64,000 nt of DNA from Diplolepis rosae (GCA_030998225.1 JAPYXD010000738.1:1240001-1304000); one strand, 5' to 3'. Numbered from the stretch's first letter, positions 11,953 to 24,979 are shown. The notes: generated by a model not told the origin, from the sequence alone. Translations and numbers: made by a program.

Positions 11953-13060
11953 TGTTACATCCCGTAAAAATTAATAAAATTTAAAGTTGCGCCTACAGCA
12001 AGGCAATGCGGCATGCAACCAGGCGATTGACGGACGTAAATCACATCACTGCGATGATAACTACTTGTCGATAGGATATTTACCCGAGATCGACAAGGCA
12101 GTTGAGTTGCATAAAATAAGAAAACTGCCTTACCGTCGGTAATGTCGAACATCAAGCCAATAAACATTAATAATTATTTAACGAAAATAACAATAACATT
12201 TATTATTGTTAACAACAGTCGTTAAATGGTTAATAATAGTAATCAAACACTAGCACATAATAATCAGCGATAACCAATAATGGATAATCAATGAATAACA
12301 TCAATCACATCATAGGGGATCCGCAAACTAACTTAAATAATATTTCAAAATATAGACACTAATAAATCATGTATTTTATAAATACCATAAGAATAAGATT
12401 ATAAACCAATGTATAAAATAATAGATGAGTCAGTGCAATTATAACATAGTACAATTGCACCGACATGTCAACATATATATATATTGAGTAACATAGCTGT
12501 AGAAACGAGAGAAAGATGTATCGCATCGAGCGACAATAAACTTTGATCCCGATAGTATGACCTGCGTGAGAACTAGCCGCGAGTTCAGGAGTTTACGCAA
12601 CTGTCAGCAAGCATGGTCATCGACATTGCCGCCAGACGCGTGCCAATCAACAATTTATCATTGTTCGTGCCGATCTACAAATTAGCAACGTACGTGCCGA
12701 TCCACGAAATTGCAGGCAGTCTCCCACTATAGAAATATTCAATAATATATAAACGCCAGATTTATCTCTGGAGGTTATCTTTTCGCTAGTAGCTATTCAG
12801 TCATCAAGATCTTAACGTCGGTAATCATTCCGTCCGCAAGTCATACTGTCGTTGTCACGATTTGACCCTTCGATATTCATTCTTTATCGGTATCTTAAAC
12901 AAGGATTACCTACGTATTTGGTAAATATAATCCCTGGTCCTTAAGTGGTGCAAGTCCGGTGGTCGTGAATTATTTTTTTTGAACGTGTTCGTAAAGCCTT
13001 GATTTTCATACCTTTGTTGGGTTTCTTTTTTTATAAAGGTTTTCTTGCGTACATAGTATA
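11953..13060 (+). mobile_element. Possible solo LTR
   Basis: Starts TGTTACATCCCG, the kind of 5' end seen in insect gypsy LTRs and close to the TGTTACG/TGTCACG ends of the elements at 40035 and 51506. It has no coding capacity, a TATA-like ATATATAAACG at about 12743-12753 and an initiator-like TCAGTC about 50 bases later. I could not find a matching ...ACA end with a target duplication, so the right limit is a guess. Confidence 0.3.
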
Positions 13061-13610
13061 GCCTCTTCAGTCAGAGGAGAGGTCAAATACAGGGCCAAAA
13101 TGGATAAAAAATTTTTTTTTATTTTTAATTCAAAGTTTGGCAGTTTGGAGCCTCCACGAACGAAGCCTTAATTCGAAAATAATTTTGAATTGACACTTGA
13201 ATTAAATATTTTCATTTATATTTAAAACAAATCTTTGTACGTAACAGTCAAGAAAAGCTTATCTGAATTATGCTTACAATTGCTTTTGAAACAAAGTTTA
13301 AAATCCATACTGAAATTTACATCAATTATAAGTTTTAAAAATGTTTCATTGTAATGTCGCATCACAAATTCACTTTTTGGTATTCGTTTTTGTTTTTTTT
13401 TCCGCACTCAAATACACATCAATATTCTTGTATGACATGATAATTGATTCATCTTTAGTAATAATTACAAAAAGGAAAAACACAAAATAATTTCAGGTAA
13501 GTAATGAAAAAAAATTCAATTTTCACGAATTTTTGTTTGAAATGTAAATGATGAACTGGCAATCGATTTTTTATATTTAATTTTTAACTCCTCGCTTCTG
13601 TGTATTGAAG
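13061..13610. other. Unassigned AT-rich stretch
   Basis: No recognisable gene. The stretch is AT-rich with homopolymer runs and ends at the A-rich tail of the LINE on the other strand. Confidence 0.4.
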
Positions 13611-13664
13611 TTATTTTCTTATTTTTTTAATTTATTTATTAATTTATTTTTATTTATTTTTTTA
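13611..13664 (-). other. A-rich 3' tail of the LINE
   Basis: On the + strand this is a T-rich run (blocks of TTTATTTATT). On the LINE strand it is an A-rich tail following the last coding remnant, as expected for target-primed reverse transcription. Confidence 0.75.
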
Positions 13665-13696
13665 ACGGACCGCAGGTGCAGGCCCCGATGCGATTT

Positions 13697-16465
13697 CTAC
13701 TGGCCCCAGTTATTGCCGCGCTCTACACGCCCATCGAGCTCCCTCGTCTTCTTCACCACCGTGACGAGTGATACGATAAGTGTCCATTTTTGTTCAGACT
13801 GGAGCATGAGAGAGACCATCGTGTCAGGTGTGAGTTGGGCGCCCACTTTTCGACCGACAGCCTCTGTTGCCACGCGCCACCTGGCACAGGAAAAGAGTGT
13901 GTGCTCTGCATTGTCCACAAGGGATCCGCATTAGCTACACGACTCGTCGTCTCTTTTCTTGAAGCACTTCGGGTACGCATTAAAGCAGCCATGGTCTGAA
14001 AGCGCTTGCGCCAGGTAAAAGTCGACTTGACCGTGCTTTCTATCCAGCCAGGTGGTGAACTCCGGGATTAGACGATGTGTCCATCTCCCGGATTGGTCAC
14101 TATGCCATCTCGTCTGCCATTTCTCGACGAGTCTGCGCCTTCCATCCTTGCGGATGGCCTCCTTCGCGCGAGCGATCACCTGCGGGTTTGGTAAGCAGGT
14201 GAGCTCCTGACGGAGCTGAAAGGTCTCTTTCCTTTTCTCCGCCAATAAGTCAATTGGCGGGACGCTCGCCAGGACCAGCACAGAACTCGTCGAAACAGTA
14301 CGGTATGCCGAGACAATTCTCATCACCACACCTGTCAGTGCCGAGAACAGCTTCTTCAGGATAGCATGGTTGTTAAGGGCACTTGTCCAGATCGGAGCTG
14401 CATAAAGCAGCTTCGAATTTACCACGCTCGCCACCAGTTTTCTCTTAGCTTCCCTGGGTCCACCAATGTTGGGCATAAGCCGAGTCAGGGCAGCCCCACA
14501 TTGAATGGCTTTGGCAGTCGCGATCTGCAGGTGTTCGCCAAAGCTAAGCCTTCGATCCAACTTCACTCCCAGGTACTTAATGCTCTTTTTCCACTCGATT
14601 TCATCTTCCCCGAGAGCGATCTTTGGAAGGAACTCCTGTCTGTGACCAGCAAAGCCTCGGTCTTCTCAGGGGCCATTTTCAGGCCTCTGCTATCTAACCA
14701 ACGCTTTGCCCACCACAGACTATCATTGATCCTCAGCTCCAGAATTCCGTCGTCGTCAGCAGCGCAGACGACAATTGTGTCATCCGCGAAACCAATGATG
14801 CTCGTTCCAGCAGGCAGGTCCATGCGCAGGGAATCATCGTACATGACGTTCCAATCGAGTGGACCCACCCCCGACCCTTGAGGGTCGCCACATGTAGTCT
14901 CCTCCTTGAGAGACCATTTGTCGCCCTTATATATCACCCACCTGTCGCTCAGATAGTCATCTATCATTCGCAACAGGTAGTCTGGAAACTTTTTCCGCAC
15001 CATCGCCTCGATGCAGATGTTCCACCTCGCGGTATTGAACGCATTGCGTATGTCAATGCTGATCAACGCGCAGAATCCCTTACGCTTACCAGTTCCTCTT
15101 CTTGCTTTAGTGGCGATGTCCACCACTGCCTGGATGGCGTCAACTGTGGACCTGCCTTTCCGAAAGCCAAACTGGTTTTCCGAGAGACCATTCTTGCGGA
15201 CCATCTGACCCTGTAGTCTTTGTAGGATCATTTCCTCCAGAAGTTTCCCTATCGTATCCAATAGACATATTGGTCTATATGATAAGGCAACCCCTAGGGG
15301 CTTGTTGCCCTTCCTCAGCAGGACCAACCTCTGCTTCTTCCAGTCTGCAAAGAACCTCCCCTCCCAAAGACAGGAGTTAAAGACTTCTAGGAGGATCTCC
15401 GGGTATACCCCGATCACCTCTTTGTGGATCTCGTTCGACAACCCATCGATCTCCGGCGCTGTGTTTGCCTTGAGCCTTCCACCCGCTCTCTTTAGTTCTT
15501 CGAGAGTGAAGAGTTCTTCGCGACGGACCACGCAGGAGCTTCATTCCTGTCTTTGGAACGGCTCTACATGCGAAAACAAGCTTCACACGATGTACTTGAC
15601 TCGATCGGAATTATCCAGGCCCGGGGTCTTTCTTCTAGTCACCAATCTCTTGGTGACTATTTTGAAGGCGAGACCTCATGGGTCCTTCTCGACCTCACCG
15701 ATCAGGTCTTCCTAGCACTGAAGTCGGCTTTTCTTTATGCCTTGCCTCAGAGCTGATTTTGCCTTTTTCCATGCCTCGTGCAGCAGAGAATCACCCTTTG
15801 AGCGGGTGAATCTCCGCCGCGCTGCGAGGCATTCCCGACGCAGGACAGATACCTAGAGGACGCACCAGTCAACTATCCTTGTGGCAAGACGGGGCGCGGC
15901 AAACGTGAGGTCGATAATCGACCCTCCCGCTCCTCGTCTGAACGTAAAATCCCTGCCCTGATTCAATACAATCAGGTCATTCCTAGCAGCCATCTCGCCG
16001 ACCAAGATCCCCCTCAATGTCCAGACGGGCTTCACCCCACTCGGGCGACTTACTATTAAAGTCACCCGCGATAAGGGACCGCCTACTAGCCTCTCCGAGG
16101 CTTTTCTCAAGGAGGAGGATCTGGGTCTCGAAGATCTCGAAAGGATCGTTGGGAGAGAAGTAGCAGCTGTACACACGTACCCCCGCCACCTCCACCCAAA
16201 TGAACCCCGCTTCGATCTCCAGGAAATCCCTGATGCTCAAATGAGGGCTGCAAACAAGAACCCCAGCCCTCCTTGATGCATCCTGGTACCACGAAGAGTT
16301 TTCGGACCATTTGTGTTGCTCACTAATGAGCAACACATCGGCCCTCCTCTCCCTGGCAGTCTGCATCAGAAGGTTCTGGGCTTCCTTTCCTCTCCCAAGG
16401 TTTTGCTGTAGGAACTTCAATTTCTGCCTCTCAACCTCCGGAGCCCTGCCCGAAATATTGGGCAA
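13697..16465 (-). pseudogene. R1-clade ORF2: endonuclease and reverse transcriptase, frameshifted
   Basis: Read from 16465 downwards. The endonuclease has LLISEQ, the GDFNSKSPEWG box and, in a second frame, the GSIIDLTFA box, so there is a frameshift near 16010-16030. A linker with more breaks follows (16000-15531). The RT (15531-14563) shows SYRPICLLDTIGK, QFGFRKGRST, SIDIRNAFN and FADDT. The C-terminal part continues in a shifted frame (14566-13931) with the R1 hallmarks SAYRTVST, PPIDLLAE and GRWT, and again (13918-13697) with EHTLFSCARW. The product nicks target DNA and reverse-transcribes the element RNA. At least four frame breaks rule out activity. Confidence 0.88.
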
Positions 16466-16466
16466 G

Positions 16467-17332
16467 AACCCCTCCCCGAAGCATGGGCGACATCTTTTTC
16501 ACCCCTATCAGCGCAGGTCAGCGCGATGCATAGCGCGGCAACAACCTCTTCCCTTGTGACGGTCTCGTCAAGGTGCCTAACTTCTAGGGACCTCTTCGAG
16601 ACCAAAGATTTAATTTCGGCCTTCTCCCCGACTGCCTGGTCGAGCGCCTTCTGACAGCGTCGCCCGACCTAGCAGTCGGAGTGCGCCTTGGCAACTTTGC
16701 CTTGACTCTAGGTTCCTGTGCAGGGGGCACAGGAACCTTTTTTTCCTTCTTTTTCTTCTTTTTCTTCTTTTTTTCCACCAGCTGCCATTCCTCATCCTTC
16801 TGTGGGGTCTGGCCTATGGTGGCCGCAGCGTATGTGGGCGATGAGCTGCCCTTATATTTTTGGGAATCCGATCTTCGGGAGGAGAAGGAGCAACACTCTT
16901 CTCCCCCTTCGTGAGTTTTCTCGGGGTATCTCCCAGAGACGCAGAGCGCAGTCTCTGAAGAATACCCATCCTTTTCGAGGCGGGTTGGGATTCCAGCCTC
17001 TTCTGGAATTGCACCCCGCTTTCTAGAAGACATCTATGGGTGTTGAGCATTCCGCTCAACACCTCTGTAGCGTCGTTCACGCTGTCCTTAACATGTCCAG
17101 GGTTGTTTCTCAGCATACCCTGCTGGATGACGCTGAGAGCCCTTGCCAATTTCTCCATTTTTTTGTTTTGATCCCTCAGGAGCTGAAGGACGTCCTTCCA
17201 TCCCTCGGCTTCTGGGGAAACATCCAAGCCCTTGCTTGGTGCTGTTATAACGATGTTAGAATAGCGCCCCGTGAGGGCACAGCCCTGCGATGGGAATTCG
17301 GGGGAACTCTGCCCGGCATGCCCCGCGATCAC
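16467..17332 (-). pseudogene. R1-clade ORF1 (Gag-like), truncated and frameshifted
   Basis: Starts at the ATG at 17332 and runs 172 codons, with a coiled-coil-like middle (QLLRDQNKKMEKLARAL). It then shifts near 16814-17033 into a frame with a poly-Lys tract (encoded by a TTC/T repeat at 16737-16780), and again into one bearing LEVRHLDETVTREEVVAAL, a segment typical of R1-clade Gag proteins. The CCHC knuckles normally at the C-terminus are not visible. The frame instead runs straight into sequence just upstream of the endonuclease, suggesting a deletion of the ORF1 end. Confidence 0.7.
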
Positions 17333-18815
17333 TCGCTGTCGCCGGTTACCTGCGATGAGTCCAGTTGGGATCTAGGTCAGCGTGTCAATACAAGTTGACT
17401 ACCTCTTTTGTTTTGCCTGTAGACTGTGCTTCGGAGTGTCGCGCAACGACTTGTAAGTTTTAATAAATCTAGTTACCCCGATTGTTATTCTGATTGTGTG
17501 CACCTTCTCGGCGTCCCTTCCTTTCCCTCTCCTCAGTTTGCGACCCCGGTCACACTGTAGTGTCCGCTGTGGACGCCAAAACAGCAGCAAGTGTCGGCGT
17601 GTTCAGCGCATCCTCCTTCTCTTTACCCTTTTCTTTGTCTTTCGTCTTCATATTAAACGTAGTAGTTTTAAGACGGTTTGCCCATCATGGGAGCCCTACC
17701 GCAGTAGGGCTACTATCCCCGCCTGTATAAATCCCTGATTGTGCGAGCCGAAACCGAGAAGCGGCTTATCGGATGGTCGATCCTATCGGCACATTTGAGG
17801 AAGCTAATATAAAGGTTACGGGATAAGCCCGCGCCATAATGATGCAAAAGGTTTAACGTCACCCCTATCGACCGAGTGGTGCCAGGTCCGCCCCGACACC
17901 TGACGCATACTTCAGGCTAGACGGTGTGCCATTTATCCTTCGCAGCGTCGGATACAAGGAAGTACTGACAAGGTAATCCTTCATTCCTGCGCCCGGACAT
18001 CCATGATTTCAACCCCGAAATTGGCTCCAGACAGTAAGATCATGAGGGCTTTTCCCAGTTTAACATGTGGTTTCACGGGATCTTTGCCCTTCGCGGCCGA
18101 AAAACCGGAGGGACTTACGGTCACCCATATTACTTACAGAGGTGAGGTACTGACATCACGTCCTACCCTGGTCGAGAAGCTACTACTCTTCCCTTGGCTA
18201 GTCTATCGGGAATATCCACCAGGCGCCGGCCGCAGCCCCATTCACTCAGCATTCCATTCATTCTGGTGTGTGTTGGTGTCGGAGTCGTGCATATGATTGT
18301 GGTGTGACCACAAGAGCGCACGCGGAAAGTACAGCGTCGTCGCCGCATGCGCATTTAGAGCGATACTCCGATTAAGGGGCCCCCTGCATTCACTCCGTGT
18401 TCGTTCGTGCGGCATCAGGAAACCTGTTCAAGGTCCCCTGATGCTTTCGCTCCACACTGCGTGCTCACGTGCTTGAAGGTCGCAGAGCGACCGTCGTGGC
18501 GCGAGCGCCTGACAGGCCCATCTCTAGGGAAAAGCCTGTCTATAGGGCTCCCTTGGCGGCCATCCTGACGGCCACAGCCCTACTGCTCGCAGAGTCCTTG
18601 CGGCTACTACAGTTGGTGGGCTGCAGGACGCGTCTGCTCCGTGCTTGGCCTCATGCATTCTTCTAGGCGAGACCCTGCCCGCCCGCAAAACGCTCTCTCA
18701 GGTCCTGGGTGTGTTGTGTTCCGTGTAGCTGTCAATGTGTCGTGTCATGTTGGAGTTCGTGTAACCCCTTCTCCTTTCTCATCCGGGCTTGAGACCGGCA
18801 ATGGCGGAGTTGATT
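17333..18815 (-). other. LINE 5' leader
   Basis: GC-rich stretch contiguous with ORF1 and ending abruptly in AT-rich DNA at about 18815. It has only short frames. Such leaders in R1-clade elements contain the internal promoter; no motif could be assigned here. Confidence 0.55.
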
Positions 18816-21800
18816 ATATTTTTGTTGTAGAATGCTATAATATTTTTAAAAAATGGGAAAATTATAAGAATAACCAACCTAAAATTTTTATAAGAATAAG
18901 TATAAAAGTAAATATAAATACCTGTAATTTTTTGTCAACTTTTCTTACAACTTCAAAGTACATCTCCGATTGTTATTTGAAATACTGTAGTCACAATTAA
19001 TTTTAAACATTTTGTCAATATCATAACAGGAACAATCGTCGAAATCTTTTTTACAAACCACAGAGGTCAAATTATTGATTACATATTTTTTCCTTTTTAG
19101 TCATAAAGGAACTTATTACAAAATTATTGCAATGAAAGGTGAACCTTAAAATCATTTTTCTTAATTTAGAACTTTTGTGATCAAAGTGTGGATTCACATA
19201 AGCTAATACCAGTATACTGAGAAATACTAAACTGAAATCTATATGTGACAATTTTACAGTGCCGTAGTAATGGAAAACCACTTTATAATAATAAATGCAT
19301 TTACTTTTATTATGAAAAGTGGTGAATTACTGTCATTTGCATATTCAGGAAATAAAAATTCAATCGGATGGTGACACTTGGAATCTGCCATTTGTGCGCA
19401 ATGTTTTAAATCTGCCATTCGACATTGGTTAAATCGTTAAGTGAATAGGGTTGAATAAGACTGATTAACCTCAAATAATTTCTAATGGCAATGTACGATT
19501 CATTGATGTTCGCATGAATCGGTTGAAATTCCAAATGAAATGTAAGTCTTAAAGGGTCATTCTGAATAAGAGAAATACAATAAAAACAGAATACGAATTG
19601 TATTGTAAACGATTGTTCACTTTAAATACATTATTTTCTATCGGAAATATTGGTTTTCAATCTGTTAATGCTGAAATTCCAGTGACAGATACGTAATTCA
19701 GAACACCTCAAAGCCCATTCAAATTTAACGCAAGTGAATGGTTTTTTGTATCCTGGGTAGACTTATGAACTTCAAGTATCCGAGGTTCAAATTTTAATAA
19801 AGGACCTATTGAATCTTCTTTCATGAAATTTGTTTCACGGTTGTAGAATATTTCACTGCGCAATGTATTATTGTTATTCTCAATGTGAATTTCAATTCGT
19901 TTTTTAACTAAAACACTTTGAAAATATCATTGAATATCACCTATTTCATAGCCACATGAGGATATAGTAATTTCTTCTTCTCTTATCATCTATAATGATG
20001 TTCGACTTTGAAGTGAAATGAAAATATTTATTATACGTATTTATATGGACAGTACAAATTTTTCAATTTCAGCTAATCACTAAAAATTTTAGACACAAGT
20101 GACCACAGGCAAATGTATCATAAGTCTAATATCTATCATGATTATATTTTATACAGTCAACACCGAGGTATTTAGTGAGACCGGAAGGTGGTCGAAGGTT
20201 ATCTTAACCATCAAAATAGACAACTTCACTGCCAGTTCTTTAGTATACAACCCAGTGTATACCTAAACTGTCTTTATCATCAAGGTTAACAATTGCACTC
20301 TTATGTTTGTGAAGACCTGTTCTAGATAAGTTGTTTCGCATAAAAACTCTACCGAAATAAGGGATTTCCATAGATTTTGTATATTTTAGTAAATCAAAGT
20401 ATGTTCATACTCTATGTGGTAATTTTCTTTTGAATTTTTCCTTTTTTTTCTCTGTTCTAGGTTCAATGTGAATTCCCAAACCTTTCCTATATGACCTGAG
20501 ACATTAGCCTTTTTCTAGTGCTATAGATTCCATAGCTTGATCATGATGTTTACTTTCTTCAAGTTGTTTCTTAGCTCCATTCTAATCATTCACAGCCTTA
20601 GCTCTGCTGGCAGCAAAAAATATTTTATTTGTGACAATGTTAACTGCCTAGTGCTTTTCAAACAGGATGAAAAAAATCACAAACTTATCTCTGATGATCA
20701 TGTTATCACAGATATGTTGTTTTTGGAAGTTGAAGAATTATGTTCAGTTTTTTGGAATAATAATAAATATAGATTTTTAATTAATTTAAAAAATTAAAAA
20801 AATTATTTGAAAATAACCTAAAAATATTGCAAAAAGCTAGTACTGCTTCAGATTCAGATCTATTAAGATGGTTTTAAGGATTGAAGTTTTGATTTTGTAT
20901 AAATCTCTTTTGATTTCACTTTTAAACTTTAATGGAATGTATTTAATACGAGTTACAGTATATTTTTTCTGGTGTTTCGTGGCAAGATCGACACTAGTAT
21001 TTCACATATATTTTTTTTTGTTTTCTTGAAAATGATTCATTTTATTTTATTTATTATTAATATTATTTTTTCAAATAGAACAATTTCTCTTCTCTACAAA
21101 ATTCTCCATCAATTTAACCTTCTTTTTTCCTAAGCTGCGAATATTTGTTATTTCAGGTAAAAAGATTTTATTTACAAAAATGGGTTCTTCAGTTTCCCTT
21201 TCTGATCCTTAATCTGGTGGTATAGTATGTTCAGAATTTCGATATCTGAGAGCGAGTCTTTATTGGGAAGATCACTCAAGTTTGCTTAAGGTTTCAAATC
21301 AAAAGATACATTTAAGGTTACGATAGTTGAGGATAGATTTTGAGTTATTTCATTTCCAGTCAATAATAATTCAGATTCGAAATTTTCCAATTTAAAATTT
21401 CCCAGTACAGGTTCGGTTCTTATTTTTTTGTCTTGTTTTAAATTATTAAAAATGTATTTGTAATATCTATGCTTCCTTTCTTTAGCAATTGTTCAAACAA
21501 ATTTGAATTTTCAGTGCCGTTTTTATTTCTCGTATTTCACATCATGGTAAATTTAATTTATGTATATTTTTTCCTGCTCAGCGGCGTCTAATAGTATATT
21601 TTGCGGACATTTATTGTAAAGTACGAAATATTACTTTAACTTTTTTTCAAAAATCATATGCTGTCGAACACTGATACATGTATGTAATCGTTACTATTAT
21701 TTTTTATAGAATTTGTTTTGTTGTTGCGTACATTAAAATCAAATCTTATTTTGATTCTCACAACTCTATTCAGAGGATAGCTCAGCGCGCAATTCTGTAG

Positions 21801-22329
21801 TCGTTTTTTAATATAACCTTACGCTAAAGAGAAAGGCTATATCCGTGAACAAATCTCAGTCACAGAATTTTAGAATTAATAATATTAATTTTTATTGTTA
21901 CTCTTCATCTGATTTTGAATAAATATAATAAATTATACGAAAGTCGAAAACTATATCCTTAAACAAGTTTTGGATAGCAGTAATCGAAAATTTGGGTATA
22001 AAATTCATTTTATGTGACGCCAGCGCATTTACGCGTTTTTATGCGACAGGTGAAAGTAGCTTAATGTTGTGCATTACGATACAAAAACAGAAATACCGTT
22101 TTGGATGATTTGTCATAAAGGATTTTTTATATCAATACAATTTTTATGCAGCCTTGATAGTTTTTCAGATAAATTGCTATTACTCGGTAAATTTTTGACG
22201 AAATCGTTTGTTTTTTCAATATTAGACGTGAAATATTTTAGCGGATCCAAACTATTAAATGAAATATTTTGAAACATTTTTTTCTAATAATATTTTAATG
22301 TAAATAAAAAATCATCTTTTTGTGGTTGT
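18816..22329. other. Unassigned AT-rich stretch with one short secreted-type frame
   Basis: No recognised gene or repeat in 3.5 kb. The best frame is 20537-20797 (+, 86 codons): it starts with a hydrophobic segment (FFKLFLSSILIIHSL) that could be a signal peptide, then carries a C-x4-C pair and an acidic middle. A pyrimidine tract ending in CTAG lies at 20440-20460. This could be an exon of a diverged gene or chance. I give it no function. Confidence 0.35.
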
Positions 22330-23560
22330 CCCGGTGGAAAGTCTTTAATGAATTCAGCCAATTGCGCTCTGTGTGTATGAGCGTTTCTAACGAGGTTCTT
22401 TCAGGGATCCCTTGAATCGCAGGTTTAAGAGGGTCTGAGCAGTTTATAGCGAGGAGATGGATTGACAAATTTGTCTAGGTGCGCTCTGGGTGTCGTAACA
22501 GGTTCACCGTGGTTCTACCATGGATCTATTGAATATCAGGTATGGCGTTAAACAGGGTCTGAACGGTTTATAGCGGGGACATGGATTAATAAATTTGGCC
22601 GAGTGCACTCAGGGTGTCTCAACGCGCCTACAGTGGTTCTACCAGGGGTCTCTTGAATCGCAGGTATAGCGTTTAGCAGGGTCTAAACGGGTTATAGCAG
22701 GGACATGGACTGACAAATCCGGCCAAATGCGCTCTGGGTGTCTAAGCGTTTCTAACGAGGTTTTTCTAGGTATCTCTTGAATCGCAGGCATGAGGTTTAA
22801 CAGGATCTAAACGGGTTATAGCAGGGACATGGACTGACAAATTCGGCCAAGTGCGCTCTGGGTGTCTAAGCGTTTCTAACGAGGTTCTTCCTGGGATCTC
22901 TTGAATCGCAGGTTGACGTTTAACGGAATCTAAACAAGTTATAACGGGGACATGGATTGACAAATTTGGCCAAGGTCGCTCTGGGTGTCTAAACGTTTCT
23001 ACCGTAGTTCCTCCAGTGAACTCTTGAACCGAGGGTATAGGCGTCTAACAGGATATAAGGGTTTATACCAGAGAAATAGATTGACTAATTTGGCCGAGTG
23101 CGCTCTGGGTGTCTAAATGAGTCTATGGTGGTTCTACGATGGATCTTTTGAATCCCAGTTATGGCGTTTAATATGTTCCGAACGGTTTATAGTCGTGACA
23201 TAGATTACCAAAATTGGCCAAGTGCGTTCTGGGAGTCTAAACTCGTTTACGGTGGTTCTACCTGGAATGTCTTGAATCGCAGGTATGGCGATTAAAAGGA
23301 TCTAACCGGTCATAGCAGGGACATTGATTGACAAATTTGGCAAGTACGCTCTGGTTGTCTAAACGTGTCTACCATAGTTCTACCTGGAATCTCTTGAATC
23401 GCAGGTGTGGGGTTTAACAGGGTCCTAACGGTTTATAGTGGAAAATGGATTGAATGATTTTCCCGAGTTTTTTCTGGTTGTCTGAGTGGTTCTACCGTGG
23501 TTCTACCTGGAATCTCTTGAATCGCAGGTGTAGGGTTTAACAGGGTCCTATCGGTTCATA
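22330..23560. repeat. Tandem satellite, about ten units of ~123 bp
   Basis: The marker GCGCTCTGGGTGTCTAA and variants recur at about 22364, 22481, 22605, 22729, 22853, 22976, 23100, 23224, 23346 and 23467, giving a period of 117-124 bases. Each unit also repeats CTTGAATCGCAGG, GTTTAACAGGGTCTAAACGG and GGGACATGGATTGACAAATT. Units diverge by perhaps 10-25%. Reading frames inside it are by-products of the repeat. Confidence 0.92.
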
Positions 23561-23599
23561 TCATTTGTATAATTCACCTCACTCTAATATGATATACAC

Positions 23600-23730
23600 C
23601 TAATCTTCGTCACTGTCTTCCTCTAACACGCGATTCATATTGTTTGGTGTAAATAATTTACTGAGAATTTTTGGAGGTCTTACGATTTTCGACAAGTTTT
23701 TCGCATTGACAGATTTCGCAATTAGGTAGC
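23600..23730 (-). pseudogene. C-terminal scrap of a SWIM-finger transposase
   Basis: On the - strand the translation ends NLSKIVRPPKILSKLF..NNMNRVLEEDSDED and stop. It matches the C-terminal end of the + strand transposase relic at 24982-27310 (YLSRIVGPAEICSKLF and NNMKRAIEEDSD). It is a second, oppositely oriented copy of the same family reduced to its last 40 or so codons. Upstream sequence in the same frame does not look like the family. Confidence 0.6.
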
Positions 23731-24343
23731 TGTGCGCTATAAGTTGGTATTCGAAAGTAGCGGTTTTGACCCATTTGAGTTTGTTATAAACCGTCAGTCG
23801 CCAGCCGTCTATCCGGCGAATTTGGATCGATGTTTGCACAGCATTGCTGCAGAACAATGTGGCAGATTATGTAACTCTCAATGTACACATGAATGGAGTT
23901 CCTTAGACTGTACTGTCTGCATATTAAGGGCATCTTCACTTGGTGACGGTGGGCAACGGGATTTTGCCGGCAAAGTCCATGGACAAAAAATATTATGCCG
24001 TCATGGCGGACAGAATAGAAGTGTTTACAATGCAGGGAGTCGGAATCCTAATATCCGCGGTTGGTCAGGGTGGAAAAGCGAGCCTGCAGCCATCGTCATC
24101 CAGCAACCGTATCTCATTAGCAAATTCAATCGAAAAGTTTGATGAATCAAAGATGTGCTGCTTACAGCAGGTTCACTAGGAGTGTAAATAAGCATAAGAA
24201 AAGAGTAGATTCTTTAGATGAAGCAAATCCTTTTTTTCTTTGCATTAGAAAAAGCATTGTCCGCGATGATGTTGTATGTTGAAACTGTCGCATTATTGCT
24301 TGCAAAAACAGGAAATTGGTTGATGCTAGTTGATTTTCTACTA

Positions 24344-24979
24344 CAGTAAAACCTATCGTAGCCGACACATATGGGAGACAAGTTCGGCTACGATGGGTAC
24401 CAATGACTTGTGATAATTGCTAGGGACTTATTACTAGCTTGGTTCAGTGCTGTGGCAACAGGTGCCCCTGTGTTAACACACATGTACCGGCTTGTACATA
24501 TGTTTTGTGTTTACTTTTGTGCAAAAAGGTGAGTAAAAGTTAGTTTGAAAAATAAACAGTTATTTTTGTTGATAATTTTAAAATTTCATGGATAAATTCA
24601 GTTGATAAAAAACTATAAGGAATACTTAGTGCTTTTAGTGGAAAATGTATAGATGACAGTTGAGGTTACGTTGCACGACTGTACATACATATTTAAGATC
24701 TTAATAAGTTGAAATATAATTGGTTATAATAATTCTCCAATTTTTCGAAGTTAAATTGTAATTAAAATTTATAATTCAAATATAATCATTAATTAAATTA
24801 ATATTTCATTTTAAATATTCATTGAAAAAAAAAATTACTAAGATTTTTTACAAAAATATGAGGACCCTCCAAAGACGGTGGTTAAGACGGCCCTGACCAT
24901 GCACATTTCTCGACCAATAATGTGAAGCGTCAGAGTGGGATGTTCGTTAGGAGAGTGTCGGCTACGATAGGTTTTACTG
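24344..24979. mobile_element. MITE with 25-bp perfect terminal inverted repeats, TA target
   Basis: 24344-24368 and 24955-24979 are exact inverted repeats starting CAGTAAAACC, flanked by TA at 24342-24343 and 24980-24981. The CAGT start and TA target fit pogo/Tc1-mariner relatives. The 586-base interior has no transposase; a subterminal TCGGCTACGAT repeats part of the terminus. It is non-autonomous and depends on a transposase elsewhere. Confidence 0.88.

Larger units (their letters stand above)
13611..18815 (-). mobile_element. R1-clade non-LTR retrotransposon (LINE), decayed
   Basis: A GC-rich block of about 5.2 kb sharply bounded by AT-rich DNA. On the - strand it holds a 5' leader (about 18815-17333), a Gag-like ORF1, and ORF2 with apurinic-type endonuclease, reverse transcriptase and an R1-type C-terminus, then an A/T-rich tail (13664-13611 read on the - strand). 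It has no LTRs. The order and motifs fit the R1 clade (R1, TRAS, SART, Waldo relatives). Several frameshifts make it non-functional. I saw no clear target duplication, and it is not next to 28S rDNA. Confidence 0.88.

Noticed and set aside
13605..13999. Overlapping + strand frames rich in Ser/Arg at the LINE 3' end
   Set aside because: They lie opposite the R1-clade C-terminal coding remnant on the - strand and have no family features. They are antisense shadows, as are the + strand frames at 14366-15756 and 16311-17398.
18003..18666. GC-rich frames on both strands at 18003-18666
   Set aside because: They fall in the LINE 5' leader, where high GC lowers stop frequency. No domain features.
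20537..20797. Short frame with signal-peptide-like start as a possible TANGO1/MIA-type exon
   Set aside because: The Cys spacing and following residues do not fit convincingly. I left it as an unassigned frame in the AT-rich stretch.
22766..22963. A - strand frame with a repeated protein motif
   Set aside because: It follows the satellite period; the protein repeat is only a translation of the tandem DNA unit.
22330..23560. Possible CRISPR-like array
   Set aside because: The full ~123-bp unit repeats, with no short conserved repeat and unique spacers, and the genome is eukaryotic.
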